Shown here piece after piece: positions 13,087-25,400 of a stretch of DNA of 64,000 bases. The position numbers and the translations under genes were made by a program. The notes beneath the pieces are model-generated. The model ran no database searches. It saw only the letters and a list, made by a program, of their open reading frames with translations, and was not told the origin of the DNA. Each line of letters opens with the position of its first letter. Positions within the stretch are counted from its first letter, which is position 1. Source of the stretch: Mastigias papua (lineage: Eukaryota > Cnidaria > Scyphozoa > Rhizostomeae > Mastigiidae); assembly GCA_964019165.1 (NCBI GenBank), contig OZ025267.1:20229685-20293684 (forward strand). Reading direction: 5' to 3'.

Positions 13087-14080
13087 TGAATATTTAAACT
13101 GGATAAACACTTCAACTACCTAAAGCTGTTATAAACATGTGTCCAGTAAAGTAAAAACAAAAATAAAGAATAATAAGCTATTAGTTGTGTATGATGCCTC
13201 TACCCGCTATGTATAGATATTCATGAAACAACATAGTTTCAAATTTGTAATTATTAAGTAGTGTGAATTTGAGCAATAGATTTGATAACAATTGAGAGAA
13301 TCTGCTTTGATGCTTTTGAGATTTCTGGTACTTGGATTGTCAGTAAGTTAACATTTCAAAATTTGTATGTTTCTTGCACTAGATAGCCCTAGCTAGCGAT
13401 CTTATATTTCTTTCTCGTATGGTGACTTTTCGACTTTCCCGTGTACATATTTGTAAAATTAAGCAATAGTCAACATCAGTGGTGGAGCCAAGGGGGAGTA
13501 TGAAGTGTTTGGACTAGTCCCCCCACTTTTTCTCAAATATATTCCTTGAGATTCGTGCAGATTCAATGAGAAAATTTTGCGTACTTGCATTTTCTTACTA
13601 TCTAGAACATTATTTGGATGTGTAGCTGAATTAATTGAATTGATCTCACAGTGACACTTGAGAATGAAATCCCTTTAAACCAGCCGAAATACTTGAATTT
13701 CAAGTAAAAAGCCAGGGCGAGACTCTGGAATTTCTGTACCTTTTTGACCCGTATCCCCCAATTCTTTGTAAGTGGCGCCACAGCTTGTCGACACCCTAAT
13801 TTACGATGCCTCAGTCATGAGCATGTTTCTCAGGCCAAATTGTTAATTCCCGTGAAGAGTTTCCTTTTCTAGATATGTCGGCCAGATCCAGTTAGTGCTA
13901 TCATTTCTTATCTTTCTTCTGCAGTGGTCAAAAGCTGAGTGTAACTGCATGTGCAGCAACAGACAAGACTGCTCTTCGCAAGTGAGAAAATGGGACGAAA
14001 GCTCTTGCAGCTGCGTATGCATTGATACACCATGCCCTACTGGACAATCGCGTAATCCTGAAAACTGCCTTTGTACATAA
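5027..14080 (+). CDS. VEGF/PDGF-family secreted growth factor, gene 1 (six exons)
   Basis: Exons: 5027-5254, 9812-10022, 10330-10416, 11923-12108, 12721-12881, 13925-14080, with intron phases 0,1,1,1,0, giving 342 residues. Exon 1 encodes a hydrophobic signal peptide (MKTLLITISVAVYVITVVES). Exon 2 carries an unrecognised module (DIKDFVKK, PKGFTI). Exon 4 has the cystine-knot core: C184, then PSCVILKKCGGCC at 202-214 and ECVA. The last CxC of the knot is in exon 5 (CECDC). Exons 5 and 6 are rich in CxCxC motifs, as in the C-terminal tails of VEGF-C/D and insect PVFs, and end in a stop. Two N-glycosylation sequons lie in the core (NIT, NKT). The PDGF signature has K where R is usual. By family it should be an extracellular, disulfide-linked dimeric ligand for a receptor tyrosine kinase. 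The exact orthologue is not assigned. Confidence 0.85.
5489..5842. mobile_element. TA-flanked MITE, 'CCGTAAATCCTCGAATTAG' family
   Basis: Terminal inverted repeats CCGTAAATCCTCGAATTAG / CTAATTAGAGGATTTAAGG are bounded by TA on both sides, as expected for Tc1/mariner/pogo-type insertion. The interior is built from short AATAAGCCCCCCTCG units and has no coding capacity. It lies in intron 1 of VEGF-like gene 1. Related copies are at 45372-45616 and 45792-46620. Confidence 0.75.
6393..6710. repeat. Dispersed repeat, copy 1 (partners near 56435 and 63050)
   Basis: Begins near CGCTCAGTACTGGAACTTT and ends near AGTCGAGTACTACTTTC. Similar text in the same order is seen at about 56435-56750, and the left part again at 63050-63140. 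It is degenerate and non-coding. The element class is unknown. Confidence 0.5.
8216..8680. repeat. Degenerate minisatellite, unit about 30 bp
   Basis: Repeated, diverged units of the type GTGGTAGATCTGAGGGATGTGATTTA run through this segment inside intron 1 of VEGF-like gene 1. The Ser/His/Pro-rich open frame on the opposite strand is a by-product of the repeat. Confidence 0.6.
9568..9640. repeat. Short tandem repeat of about 23 bp
   Basis: Two to three copies of CTGGGTTGAATCTGGGTCAA followed by partial units, in intron 1 of VEGF-like gene 1, about 170 bases before exon 2. Non-coding. Confidence 0.6.
10478..10675 (-). repeat. Dispersed repeat, copy 2 (inverted relative to 1-200)
   Basis: The reverse complement of this segment aligns with bases 1-200 of the window. 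It sits just after exon 3 of VEGF-like gene 1, in intron 3. No coding capacity was seen. Confidence 0.7.
11040..11235. repeat. Intron 3 segment shared with VEGF-like gene 2
   Basis: This part of intron 3 of gene 1 aligns with about 21390-21590 in intron 3 of gene 2. Shared order: AAAGCAG.TGA.ACAACATT, GACTTGAA/GACGTGAAGTT, AATAATAGT, CTTGTA.GTTCAG.TGCTC. It records the segmental duplication that produced the two genes, unless it is a transposon copy present in both. Confidence 0.6.
12571..12690. repeat. Microsatellite: (CA)n followed by (TCAC)n/(TCTC)n
   Basis: A pure CA run is followed by ACTC/TCTC-type units and ends about 30 bases before exon 5 of VEGF-like gene 1. Gene 2 has a shorter CA/GC run at the same place (about 24531-24561), so the tract predates the duplication or is prone to reform there. 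Confidence 0.9.
13006..13085. repeat. (GAT)n microsatellite
   Basis: About 80 bases of uninterrupted GAT triplets in intron 5 of VEGF-like gene 1. Confidence 0.95.
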
Positions 14081-14662
14081 AATACCTGTAGAATGTTGTA
14101 TCGCACTTCCTGAAAACGATTTGACTCTTTGAAACTTTGTATCAATTAAGTATGCTTTGCCTGCGTGTCATGCAGTGGCCTAAATATAAATATACCTAAT
14201 ATATGGTGTTATATAAATATATGTAATAAGCCAAAAATACTTTTGTCTTTTGAGTAAACGTTTCGATTAAAATCTTCATCAATACAGTTCATGAGTACTG
14301 ATGAAGATTCACTTCGAATGCTAGGCCTGAAACATTTTCATCTTGAAATGCCGGAATATCACGCTTCTGCATTCAGAATTCTTCATTCTGCTCTAATTTG
14401 CTATGCCTACTTTGAAGATTTATTGCCCATACTTTTGATAGCATTGCTTCAAAATCTTGTGAATCTTTCCACAGAAAACCATCAGTTTCGCTGCACAGTT
14501 TGTTTCACTTCGACACTTGAAAAACTTACGAATCTTTTTCCGCCTAAATGAAGATCGAAGAAGCCCTTACAGCGTGACACTTTTGTTATATAACTTTGCC
14601 AGACTTGGCCCTTACCGCTGTGCGCAGCCATTTTGTTCTAGGTGGTGAAGTACTTTTCGAAC

Positions 14663-14663
<1 letters not shown>
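14081..14663. other. 3' flank of VEGF-like gene 1
   Basis: Follows the stop codon of gene 1 and should include its 3' UTR. I saw no clean AATAAA; ATATAAATATA-type sequence occurs near 14185-14225. An 86-codon frame at 14291-14551 has no splice or domain support. Confidence 0.35.

Positions 14664-14698
<35 letters not shown>
14664..14698. repeat. (TA)n microsatellite
   Basis: About 35 bases of alternating TA in the spacer between VEGF-like genes 1 and 2. Confidence 0.95.
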
Positions 14699-14704
<6 letters not shown>

Positions 14705-14745
14705 GGTAGACTCCCTCTAAAGCGCACATCCTCGAGACTTTCAAT

Positions 14746-14942
14746 GTCCGCTTTAGCGAGGTGTCCGCTGTAGCGAGGTGTCCACTGTAGTGAGGTGTCC
14801 GCTGTAGCGAGGTGTCCTCTTTAGTGAGGTGTCCGCTTTAGTGAGGTGTCCGCTTTAGTGAGGTGTCCGCTTTAGTGAGGTGTCCGCTTTAGCGAGGTGT
14901 CCTCTGTAGCGAGGTTTCCGCTTTAGTGAGGTGTCCGCTTTA
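14746..14942. repeat. 17-bp minisatellite
   Basis: About eleven copies of a unit close to GTCCGCTTTAGTGAGGT, with C/T and T/G variation between copies. It lies in the spacer between the two tandem VEGF-like genes. A preceding CTCCCTCTAAAGCGCACATC may be the end of a host MITE, but no partner end was found. Confidence 0.85.
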
Positions 14943-15576
14943 TGGAACATTTCCATTTTTGAATGCGGAGGGGCTCAAATAGAAAAACATTGTTTGTACT
15001 TCAATAAATAAGATGCGACTTAATAAAAAGAGTGGTTATACAAAATCATTTGCTCAGAAAAAGTAATCTTTAACGTTTTTCTGCTTGAGATGCTAGAGCC
15101 ATTTTTCTTGAAGCAAACTCCAGACTGAATTCAAAGATATGACAAGCTCCTGCTCTTCTAGACTATCCTATGCAAATTGCGTCAATTCATCTGCCATTTG
15201 AATAGCAACACGACTTGTTGGGAACGTAAGTGTCTTTTCTTCTTTTTCTGGGTCATCCTCATTGCTGTTACTGCCTACACAAATTTTCTGTGCACTTTGT
15301 GATTCTCTTGTGTTTTTTCGCGTAGTCGAACTCGCCAATTGCACGTGCTTGTGTCAAAATTGCTCACCGTCAACCGCGAATAAACGTCTCGAAAGCGAAA
15401 GGAGCCACGGATTTAAGACGTGACAGTCAATGTGCGGCAAGTGCTTTAATTATAGTTTGTTAGATTAATCTTGAAACCATAGTTCCACCCCGTTAATGGC
15501 AAACCTCTTCTCCAACCTCCATTGCTGCAGCTACAGTTTTCTCTTGCTTATTTTTGATCTCATGCTGCAGCTTCAT

Positions 15577-15658
15577 GACTTCCCTAATCTTGACTTCCCT
15601 AATCTTGACTTCCCTAGTCTTGACTTCCCTAATCTTGACTTCCCTAATCTTGACTTTC
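15577..15658. repeat. 15-bp tandem repeat
   Basis: Five or so copies of TTGACTTCCCTAATC. Open frames on both strands here are translations of the repeat. Confidence 0.9.
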
Positions 15659-15877
15659 CAGACGTCTTTGTATTCATGATAAATTTTCACCCATGATTAA
15701 ACAAAAAAACTTGCTCAGGAGTTTATTAACAATTTACAAAATACAGGTTATTAATCAGGACGACTTCGATGCCGTTTTATTTTTGAATAGGTGATTTAAC
15801 ATGTTTTATAAAATTGTATCTCCATTACCAGATGTCTATTGAGGAGAATATTTGCTTAATAAGATAGCATTGAATTC

Positions 15878-16151
<274 letters not shown>

Positions 16152-16171
16152 AGCTGTGACAATGCTAATTT

Positions 16172-16452
16172 TATATAGGGTGCCCCTACACTTTTGAGGT
16201 TCGTCCATTTTAGTGTCACATTGCTTCTGGTTATGAAGTAGTTTGTTTAATGCTTTGTGCAATATCAGCGTAGCAATGGAACTACGTATGAAGATAAAGT
16301 CACCTACAATTAGATATAGGGTCCCCCCTACACTTTTGAGATTCCTCCATTGTGTAGTTTCGCATTGCTTCTGGTTATGAAGTGGTTTGTTTAGTGCTTT
16401 ATGTAATATCAACGTAGCAATGGAATTACGTATGCAGATAAAGTCACCTGCA
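16172..16452. repeat. 141-bp tandem duplication upstream of VEGF-like gene 2
   Basis: Two copies (about 16172-16312 and 16313-16452), each running from ATATAGGGT.CCCCTACACTTTTGAG to AAGATAAAGTCACCT.CAA with scattered substitutions, are placed end to end just before the conserved leader of gene 2. No counterpart was seen at this position in front of gene 1. Confidence 0.8.
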
Positions 16453-16463
16453 ACGCAATATGA

Positions 16464-16497
16464 GATTCATTTTGAGACGTGAATGTCAGTAGTCAAA
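16464..16497 (+). promoter_or_regulatory. Conserved 5' leader of VEGF-like gene 2
   Basis: Matches 4993-5026 before gene 1 with few changes. One change creates an in-frame ATG at 16483. The aligned gene 1 sequence has no ATG there and carries TAG before the shared start, so 16498 is the preferred start. Confidence 0.6.
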
Positions 16498-19400
16498 ATG
16501 AGAACTCTGATTATTACTATTACCGTCGTTTTGTACGTGATAACCGTCGTCGAGAGCTCATTGAGACCTTCAAAGTCAAAGAAGATGCCTTTTCTTCTCG
16601 ATGGAGAGCTTTCATTCGATTTGCGGCCTAGATGGCAAGCAACGGAACGTGACAGATCCATGTTCAGCAAGAGTGATGGTGAAAAGTATTCATCTACGAA
16701 GAAAGAGTTAAGGAAAAGCGATCACTATGTGAGTACATCTTTGCATAATAATCGTTTGTTTTTACTTTTTGTTCGAAGTCAACTACTTTGTTATTTAGTC
16801 TCTAGATTTTTGTACTGTTTTTTGTTTTTTTGATAGCTTATTGTAGCAGATCAATTATTTCGAGAAATAAGAGATGATATTCATTTTACCAATGAAACTT
16901 TTTAGTTTGGAATATAGATGGACTTCCTTGATTGCGTTTTATGGGATTGTCTCTTTTTCTTGGCCATGGGTCCATTGAGAGCTTATATTATGTATCTATC
17001 TTCTTCTTTTACCAATAAAAATGTTCTTGTCATACCACTTGTTAATAAACGCAAGCTTTAATTGTTTATTAAGCGACGTGTCGATGCTATCCTTACATCG
17101 AAAATGATGCTAGGAGCGTAGTTTGATAAAGATGTAAGGATGACCCCTTTTGTAGACTTAGGAGTAGATATACTTTTACATTGAAACTCTGAGTGATTGT
17201 GAGTTAGAACACTTAACACTTACCCCCTTAGCAATGGGAAGATTCCCATATCTAGCTATATGTTTCGGCTCACCTTTGGGTCGTTATCCGACGTTTCATA
17301 CTCTCACGAGTATCAGATTAGAAAAGCTTTTTAGTATGCTAGAAGAATGTTCTCGCTTTTTCGTCCAATATAGTAAAGTTCTTTCGATGTTGACACCTCC
17401 TTCGGGAAGAAACAGGCAATAAATGTGATAAAGAGTAACAAGAGAAAGTGGGTTTTGTACCAAGAGTAATAATGTTTGCTTGTAATCTTGAGTTTTTTGG
17501 AAGTTTATGACCTTTTTCAATACTTGCTGTGATATTGCTTCATACCTATGGGAGAAAAGACTCCTTTTTTTCTGAAATTATGGTTCTTTAAGGGTTCCAC
17601 CCATTTTGGCAAATTTCCTTAAAACTTACTTGTATAATTAGAATGCAGAGCTAGGTTTGAAAATATGCAAGAAATTGCTTCGGGAAAGTTTCTACCAAAA
17701 GCTACCTGGCATATACATAAATTGCACCTATTGGTGTTTATCTAAATACTTTAGACCAGTAGAATAGTGTAGCCAAATGCCATGCAGTGGGCGGATGTAC
17801 TGAGAACAGGAAATCCTTGGGAGAAGTACCCTTATAATCCACTTTTTCCTCACTCCCTGTTCATATTTAAAGATAGGGAACCTCCATAGATCACCTTTAA
17901 ATATTTCGGAGAAAATGAGGATTTTAACCTTCTTGGAGTGATAAATTGAAATTTGAGATAATGTGTTGAATTAAACAGTTACATGCTTTGTTAGGTAAAT
18001 GCTTTTTCATCCTTCCCTTGTTGTACTGCAAAATTGATCTGGGTGAGAACTGAAGGGTATGTCTATCTCCGGTCGTACTATGGTGAACCTGTACCATGCA
18101 TTGCAGATATAGTAAGACCAACTTTCGAGCGTTTGAAGTATTGAATCAAATCAAACTCTCTTTTGAAACACCTGAATCTAAACGTATTCTCTATACGTCT
18201 TATGAAAACTTGAAAAGTGTCTTGTGAAAAAATAATGGCTAGTAAGAAGGTTACGGGATGCAGTTTTGGTACTTAGTGTTAGAGAAGACCATGCTTCAAA
18301 ATTTGTGGATACTTATAGGGCAAAATTTTAGACCAAGGCTTTCAAGATTCAATTTGATTTGTAGTTTGTTTGTGTTATGATATCACCCTGGATATGATAT
18401 GTGTCGAGAAGAATGCTGACTATATGACGCAGTATTGTTTAAACTTTCTGGTTCGTTGATCAGCCTGTCTGATATTTTATGGTGCATGAAGCTAGCCAAC
18501 TCTCATAAAATTGCTTGATTGTTATCAAGATGGGAATGAAAATTGAATTTTTGTGAGGTTGGATCACTTATGCATTGCACAACGGCATTTTCCTGAATTT
18601 GGCTATTCAGCCCGGCTATGAGGTAGCTAAGATGTGTTTTACGTCATGTGATAAATAAGGGGCTTGTGCAATGTACTGCACAACCATGACAACCATTGTT
18701 AGCTAGAAGCATTCAATATTCTCTTTGGCTCCGTTTACACGAGCAACACTGGATCGGATCTAGACTGGATCCGATCTACTTTTGGTACGGATGGGCCTTG
18801 CGTTTAAATGAGATCTTGTGGATCCGATTCAGTTCTGGTTCGCTATCCGATCTACTTCTGGACCGTTTTCAAAGTAGATCCCGTCTAGGTCCGATCTACT
18901 TTTGTATCGTGTAAACGGTGAGATTCTATCCAGAACTGGTACGTACTGAAAAAGAAAGGTAATTTTTGTAATCAGAGGCGAAATACTCAAGCTTGATTAA
19001 TCAAACAAACAAGTGGATCGGATATAAAAGCGTCGTGTAAACCCAAAGTCTCTCGATCCAGTTTAGATCCAATCAGCTTTTGCTCGTGTAAAAGAGAAAT
19101 AAATTTAAATTGTTCTTCCCTTCTCATCAAAGGTCTCTTGTCTTGCAGATTGACCCAAAGATTTTAAAACAACTGAATGGTGTCAATGACATTAAAGATT
19201 TCGTAAAGAAGTTTAAGCCCAAAGGCTTTACTATAATGACAGAAAAGGTCTTGAAAAAATTACCAAAAACAGCATACAAGCAACCAGATATACTACTTGT
19301 TAGAAGAACTGGAATCTTTTGGAAATCACGTGGCTTTGCACTATCTGGTATGCGATTACGTCCGATATTTAGCATATGTAGCTAAAAAAATTTCCTGGTA

Positions 19401-22400
19401 TCCTTTGATAAGCAGAAGTTGCGCCCCACACTTGCAAGTTCGTCAAAAGTTTAGAGATTTATATAAAATATTCCATATAACGCTATTGTCCGAAATGTTT
19501 GATACAGAAGTTAGAAACATGGATTTACTTATTTTTCTATTCAAATATGAATATTTGCAATATGTCTTACATTAACTATACCTATTCTAATTACTATACA
19601 AACACTACAGGTACGATACCATGGGGAGCAAGAAACAATGACTACCCTATGGCTAATACAAAAAGACATGCAACGTTAAACTAACATACAACTACATTAC
19701 AACGATTAGAACTAATTGAAAATGCATTAGAATCTGCCCCACACCAAATGCCAGGCAAGGGTTGCGATGACGAAAGTCACAGGCGCAACACAGGCGCAAC
19801 TTTTTCATTTGAAGTAGATGAAATGTTTGGAAATGCCTGGCATCTGATGTGCAAAAGAGTCTGCAAAGGAAAAGAACTTAAAAGGGGGATTGGTGGCTGC
19901 TAAGAACTAAAGTCCCAAAAAGACCTAATCAAACCAACCAGTTTCATTGATGTAACGTAAAGTTAATTCGAGTATTTTTCTGTTTAAGTCATAGGAAAGG
20001 TCTTGATCACCATATAGTAAAAGCTGCACCAAAACGTCATTTGACATATCGGTGATTTGTAGAAACGGTCGTAATAATTCAACAATTTCAGCGAGAAGAT
20101 CTTGACGTTGAACATCAAAAGAAGGGCAGAGCAACAAAAAGTGCTCCGTGTCCTCAATGCCATCGCTTGTTGGGCACATTGGGTTAATGGTATCCCTAAA
20201 ATTATGCTTGAATTTGTGAAAATTTAACTTGCTGAGACCAACCCTAAGTTGAGGAAGGTAAAATAATCCTATTGGATCGTGAATTCCAAAAACAGGTTTT
20301 GGAGGGGGCCGGATTGTTGATTTACTTATTTTGTAGCATGCAGACCGAAAATACTCTTTTGAGTTAACACTCATTAGTGTACCAAACCCCCTCAGATTAT
20401 AACTGAACCTTGAGTTGGACTATACAATAAGATCAAATTCTGTCTGTTGCTATGTATTTTTTTGCCTTTTGGACATTATCCAATGCTTCATACTCATGAG
20501 GAGTGTGCTGTACCAGCAAAGTACTTTCAACATCCTACAAACTGAGTATTTCGACGTTTTCAAATAATTTTTATAACCTGTAGTACTTATTTTGGTTTAA
20601 GTTTATCGAGGCTTTGGGACCATTAAAAAAGTACTTAACACCAGGATCACCACATTTCTGACCAACCAGCCTGCCCAACCTGTAAATGCGAGTGCGCTTT
20701 TGACTTAACCCACCCACCCACTCATCCCCACCCCTCCCCAGTGCGAGCATACATAGATCCTCTTTGATATTTCTTGAGAAGTGGTGTCCACTTTTGGCAA
20801 CAGCTTTTAGGTGCATTTAACTTTCACTTTTTCTGAAGTAACTGTTGCAATGGATTGAATGGAGGCCATAGTTCTTTCCTATTGAACTAAGTTGTCATCT
20901 TGCATCTTAAAGGATCAAAAATATCAGATGATGATTATCAAGAAGTTGAAAGAGAAACTGTGTATTATCAAGGCCAGAAGGTAGCGGATTCTTTACAAAG
21001 TAAGACATACCTCATTTTAATTAATACACCTGAGTTATCAACGATTGTTGACACCCTTTATTAAAGATAGGAACCAATGCAGTGTGCACTGAGCAATTTT
21101 GGAACTTCTTACAAGGTGTTTGAGCATATCGTTCAAATCTTGCCTGGTTGAGGAAATGAGCAAAGCATTATGAATTTGTTACTAAATGGACCAGTCATGA
21201 CCAAAATACAACCCTTCGATTGGACCGTTATTTAGATAGCAACAACAGCAACAGATATAATCATAGACTTGGCGATTTGAAGGGGAGTCTTCTGGCATTC
21301 GCCAGTTAGCTGCTGGAATCGGTATAGTTTGTGTGCACGCAACAAAAACCACAAGCAAGTGTTTTTTCATATTTAATCGAAATTTAGAGATCACTTTATT
21401 TAAAAGCAGGTGATACAACATTATGGCATAATGACTTGAAATTCAGCAAACACAGGTTATCATAATAGTACTTATGAAAAAGAATTGCAAAGTTGCTTGT
21501 ATGTTCAGTTGCTCCCAAAAATAGGCTCAGAATACTGTTGACGGTAAGTGCAAATTGGATCGCCCAGTAACTTTAGTCCCTTCAGCAAACAGCACAATTG
21601 ATAGCATCATTTTTTCTTTATGCCATTTTTAGCATTGTTTATAGAAACTAGTTAATATGTTAAAAGGTAGAGAAACGAAGGGGAACACTTGCGGGAAATT
21701 TTTATTTATTGCTGTAAGTAAGTAACTTTGGATTTTAAACATGTCGTTACAAAACGAATTTCATTTTCCCTCGTTGATCTTTTTCTAAATGATCTGAATA
21801 ATTCGTTTATAAAAAATTTAGTTGGTATTTTGAGATCGTTTTTACACGATATTCACTTAAAATAAATCCCAGGTATATTCTTTCTACCCAGGCCTTTCTT
21901 CTATGTTAAGTTCTTGTAATTCGTTCTTTTCTCATCTGGATTCTAGCAATTTAAGACTAGAGATAGAGACATTACTGACTGCTGTAGCTAGCATGAGAAC
22001 ATAACTGTATGCATCACAGATTATACTCCCTTCTTTATACCAGTGGGGTCCGGTACAAAGGATTATGTAATTACTACAGTTTGCACGAAGACTATAATTA
22101 TTGGAGTCCTTCGAGTCTTATTCCATGTAAACAGGGACTAAATTGCTAGCCTCGATCTATATGAATTCAGCGTTTATAGAAGACATCCATGCAAGAAATG
22201 CTTCACTGAAGAGATAATTGAGTTTTTTGTAATAACTATTTAATTATCTGAGGGCATTTGAATAGTGAAGGAGAATGTTCAGTAAGTTTTTCTTATACTG
22301 CATTTGCGTTAAAATACTGCAAATGAATGAAATTGAATCATAAAGAAGTTAAGGAGGACATGCTGCAGCGTAACTTTATGCGATGCTATTAAATGATTGA

Positions 22401-25400
22401 AACCCAGATAGATTTTGAAGCAGTGTACATTTTTGTTACTATTTGTATTTTTTCTCCAGGTAGCACCAGCTCCAAGGATCCCTGCATCCCTAGAAACGTC
22501 ACACAGTCCATCGGAAGACTCGGGGTGAGGTCAATTCCATCATGTGTAGTACTAAAGAAGTGCGGAGGCTGCTGCGACGGTGGTAGGGAGTGTGTTGCAG
22601 TTGCGACTACCCGCATAACACAACCCGTGATTGAAATAAGTAAAAGTATGCGAATTTTATTCAAATCAGTTTTTAGCCTTGTTATTATTGTTTTTATATC
22701 AGTTTTTATTTTGCTTGCATATAGTCAGTGTTATGACTACACGTACATCTCTCAAATGGTCCGCAATCATTTGATTTTTACTTATCCATACATGGTATCC
22801 CCTAGTATTTACACTAAAGAGATAGAATTATCACATTGAAAAATCGGGACCAATTATTGGATTAATTGAATGGTGTTATGCAGGAGTGATATTTTGCTTT
22901 CCTTTGAGCGTTGGAAATGTATAGACTGTTTTATAGTCATTTGGTAGTGAGTCCCAGATTGTAGACCCCTGTATGCAAAGTAGCTTTGCCTTCAGATTAT
23001 ATATTTTTGCAGGGGCCATGTTAAAAACTGATTTTCCCTATGCTCAAAACTAATAGCTAGTATTTACAAAAAGAGATAGAAATATAACATTAAATTATTG
23101 AATCATATGAATGGTATTATGCAAGCATTATCTTTAGCTTTGCTTTGAACATTGGAAAAGGAGAAGTATGGGCTGTTTTATGTTCATTTTGCAATGAGTT
23201 CGAGATCGTAGCCCCCTGTATGCAAAATAGCTTTGCCCACGTTTCGTTTTCAATCAAGGGGGTTTAAGATTTAAGTTGTAGTTACGAAGTGTTCTGTTCG
23301 TCACTGCAGAAACTAGAAAGATAAAGTGGCGCTTGGCTATTTAAGCATAGCCGCCAAATGTTTATAGAGTTTGATCAGATCTATTTTCTCCCAATCTAAT
23401 TGACCAATCATTACGCAAAATGGGCCTGGTCTTAGCATATGTGGTCAGAATCCTGTATGTTGATTGATCAATTAGGTCGGAGAAAATAGAACTGACAGAG
23501 CTCTCAAACATTTGGCAGCTATGCTGGCCATTTATTGCTTTATAAACCATGCTGTATCAAGTATCACCTTGTTAAATTTGCATGCAATCTTAAATGATTT
23601 ATGATTTATGTCATTGCAAAAGAAGCAAAATCTACGTTCAGGCACGGTATTCATGCAGCTAACGAACTTTACGTATTCCTTCCTGCTGAACTTTTTCACT
23701 TCTTTCTCGTAAAAGCTAGACAAATAGCTTGGTTGCATTCGAACTGACAGTGCTCCTACAATATTAAACATCGTACATTCATACTCTAGTGTCTCTAATA
23801 GAAGGGGGGAGGTAATAGAAGGGGGGTGTTAATGTTGACCAATTTTCAATAGAAGGGGGTGCTAATAGAAGGGTGGTGTTCATGTCAGACAATTTTCAAT
23901 AAAAAGGGGTGCCAATAGAACCGGGTCCATGTAATGGTAAATTGTTCTATCAAAAAGGTAATGGAATTACTAGGGTGGTGACACTGGTTCCTTGACAATG
24001 GATAGCTGGTTGGAGATGAAGATAAAGCCAGAGCATTAGCACATTATATAGAGAATATACAAATATATAAAGAGAAATTATGACAAAGCAAAAAATAACT
24101 TATTGATAAGTGAAAATTGTCCTATTGAACTTGTAAATGAAATATCTGTTGAAGTTCCCTTCATTTTGAGCGTTTTTTTCTCAGAGACAGGATCATACTG
24201 TGCTCATAAATCTCATAGCTTTTTCATTCAAAATTCGGTGCTTCTGGTCATGACCGATTTGTAAAATTTAATAGAAGGGGGTGCTAATAAGCAAAGAGGG
24301 AGGGTAAATTCTCCTGAGATTAATAGAAGGGGGGCCCGTCTATTAGAGACACTAGAGTAGCTTAATAGTCATGTTTCGTAGCAGTTGCAGGTAGAAAACT
24401 CGATGTTTATGCTTTCTCCTCTTAGGTGAATATGGTAATACTAGAAATATGATCCATATGCTCAGATGGCATAGGAATGATTGTTTAAGTGAATACATCT
24501 ACAAGTTATTTCTATTCAAAGCCATAGGACACACGCGTGCGCGCGGGCGCGCACACACACAAGGTCTATCTTTTTCTTGTCTTATCCTAGCTGGATTTCA
24601 CGTTTTAAAGAAAGATTTTATTAATGATCTAAGTTGTGAATGCGGTTGCATTGTGAAAGCAAGTGACTGTCTCCCAACTCAGACCTATTCCAAAGATCGC
24701 TGTCAGTGTGAGTGCCAAAGCTCAAACCAAGCATGTCCAATTGGAAAACATGTAAGTCATATTCCATTTATGGGCAGGTTTCTGCCAGCCAGATGGCACA
24801 TGACATGGTATATCACCAAATGTATCGCATGGAAACAGTCTCTAGTTCACGGAGCTTGAATGTCAATGTTGCATTTGATTAGACCAATATTGGAAAGATC
24901 TATCCCTGGTACTTTATTTGATATTTACCAATGTGTGCACCTACCTGGTTTGTGAGGAAATTAAAGTTACGCACGTAGTGTGCACTTTTCTAACTAGCAT
25001 AGGCGTAGGAAATTGGAAGGCAAGGTGGGCTGCAGCTTCAAGTTAGACAGAAATCCATCTCATATGTGTAATTTCCTCAGAAGAACTCAATAGATTTTAT
25101 AGAAAGTAGCTGTATCTCAATACAGCTAGACAGCTATCGACTTGGGAACCGTTGACCATCTTGGACCGCTCTATATGTTCATTAGGGCACATGTTTGCAG
25201 CTCCCCCCCCCTCTACCTAAGTTTAAGGTCCTCTTACGCGCATGCTAAATATTGTTGTTTTAAGATAGTTTCTGTCTCACTCAAGCAACTCAGCATTTTT
25301 ATAGCTTGCAACGTAGCATCTCGTATTTCTTTTACTATGTCGGGTTCTTAGTGTTCAGGGAGTTGCAAACCTTGTGATACAAGAACTGATTAATGCCATT

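Noticed and set aside
16483..16497. Upstream in-frame ATG of VEGF-like gene 2
   Set aside because: The aligned leader of gene 1 lacks it and has a TAG there; starting at 16498 puts the signal peptide in register with gene 1.
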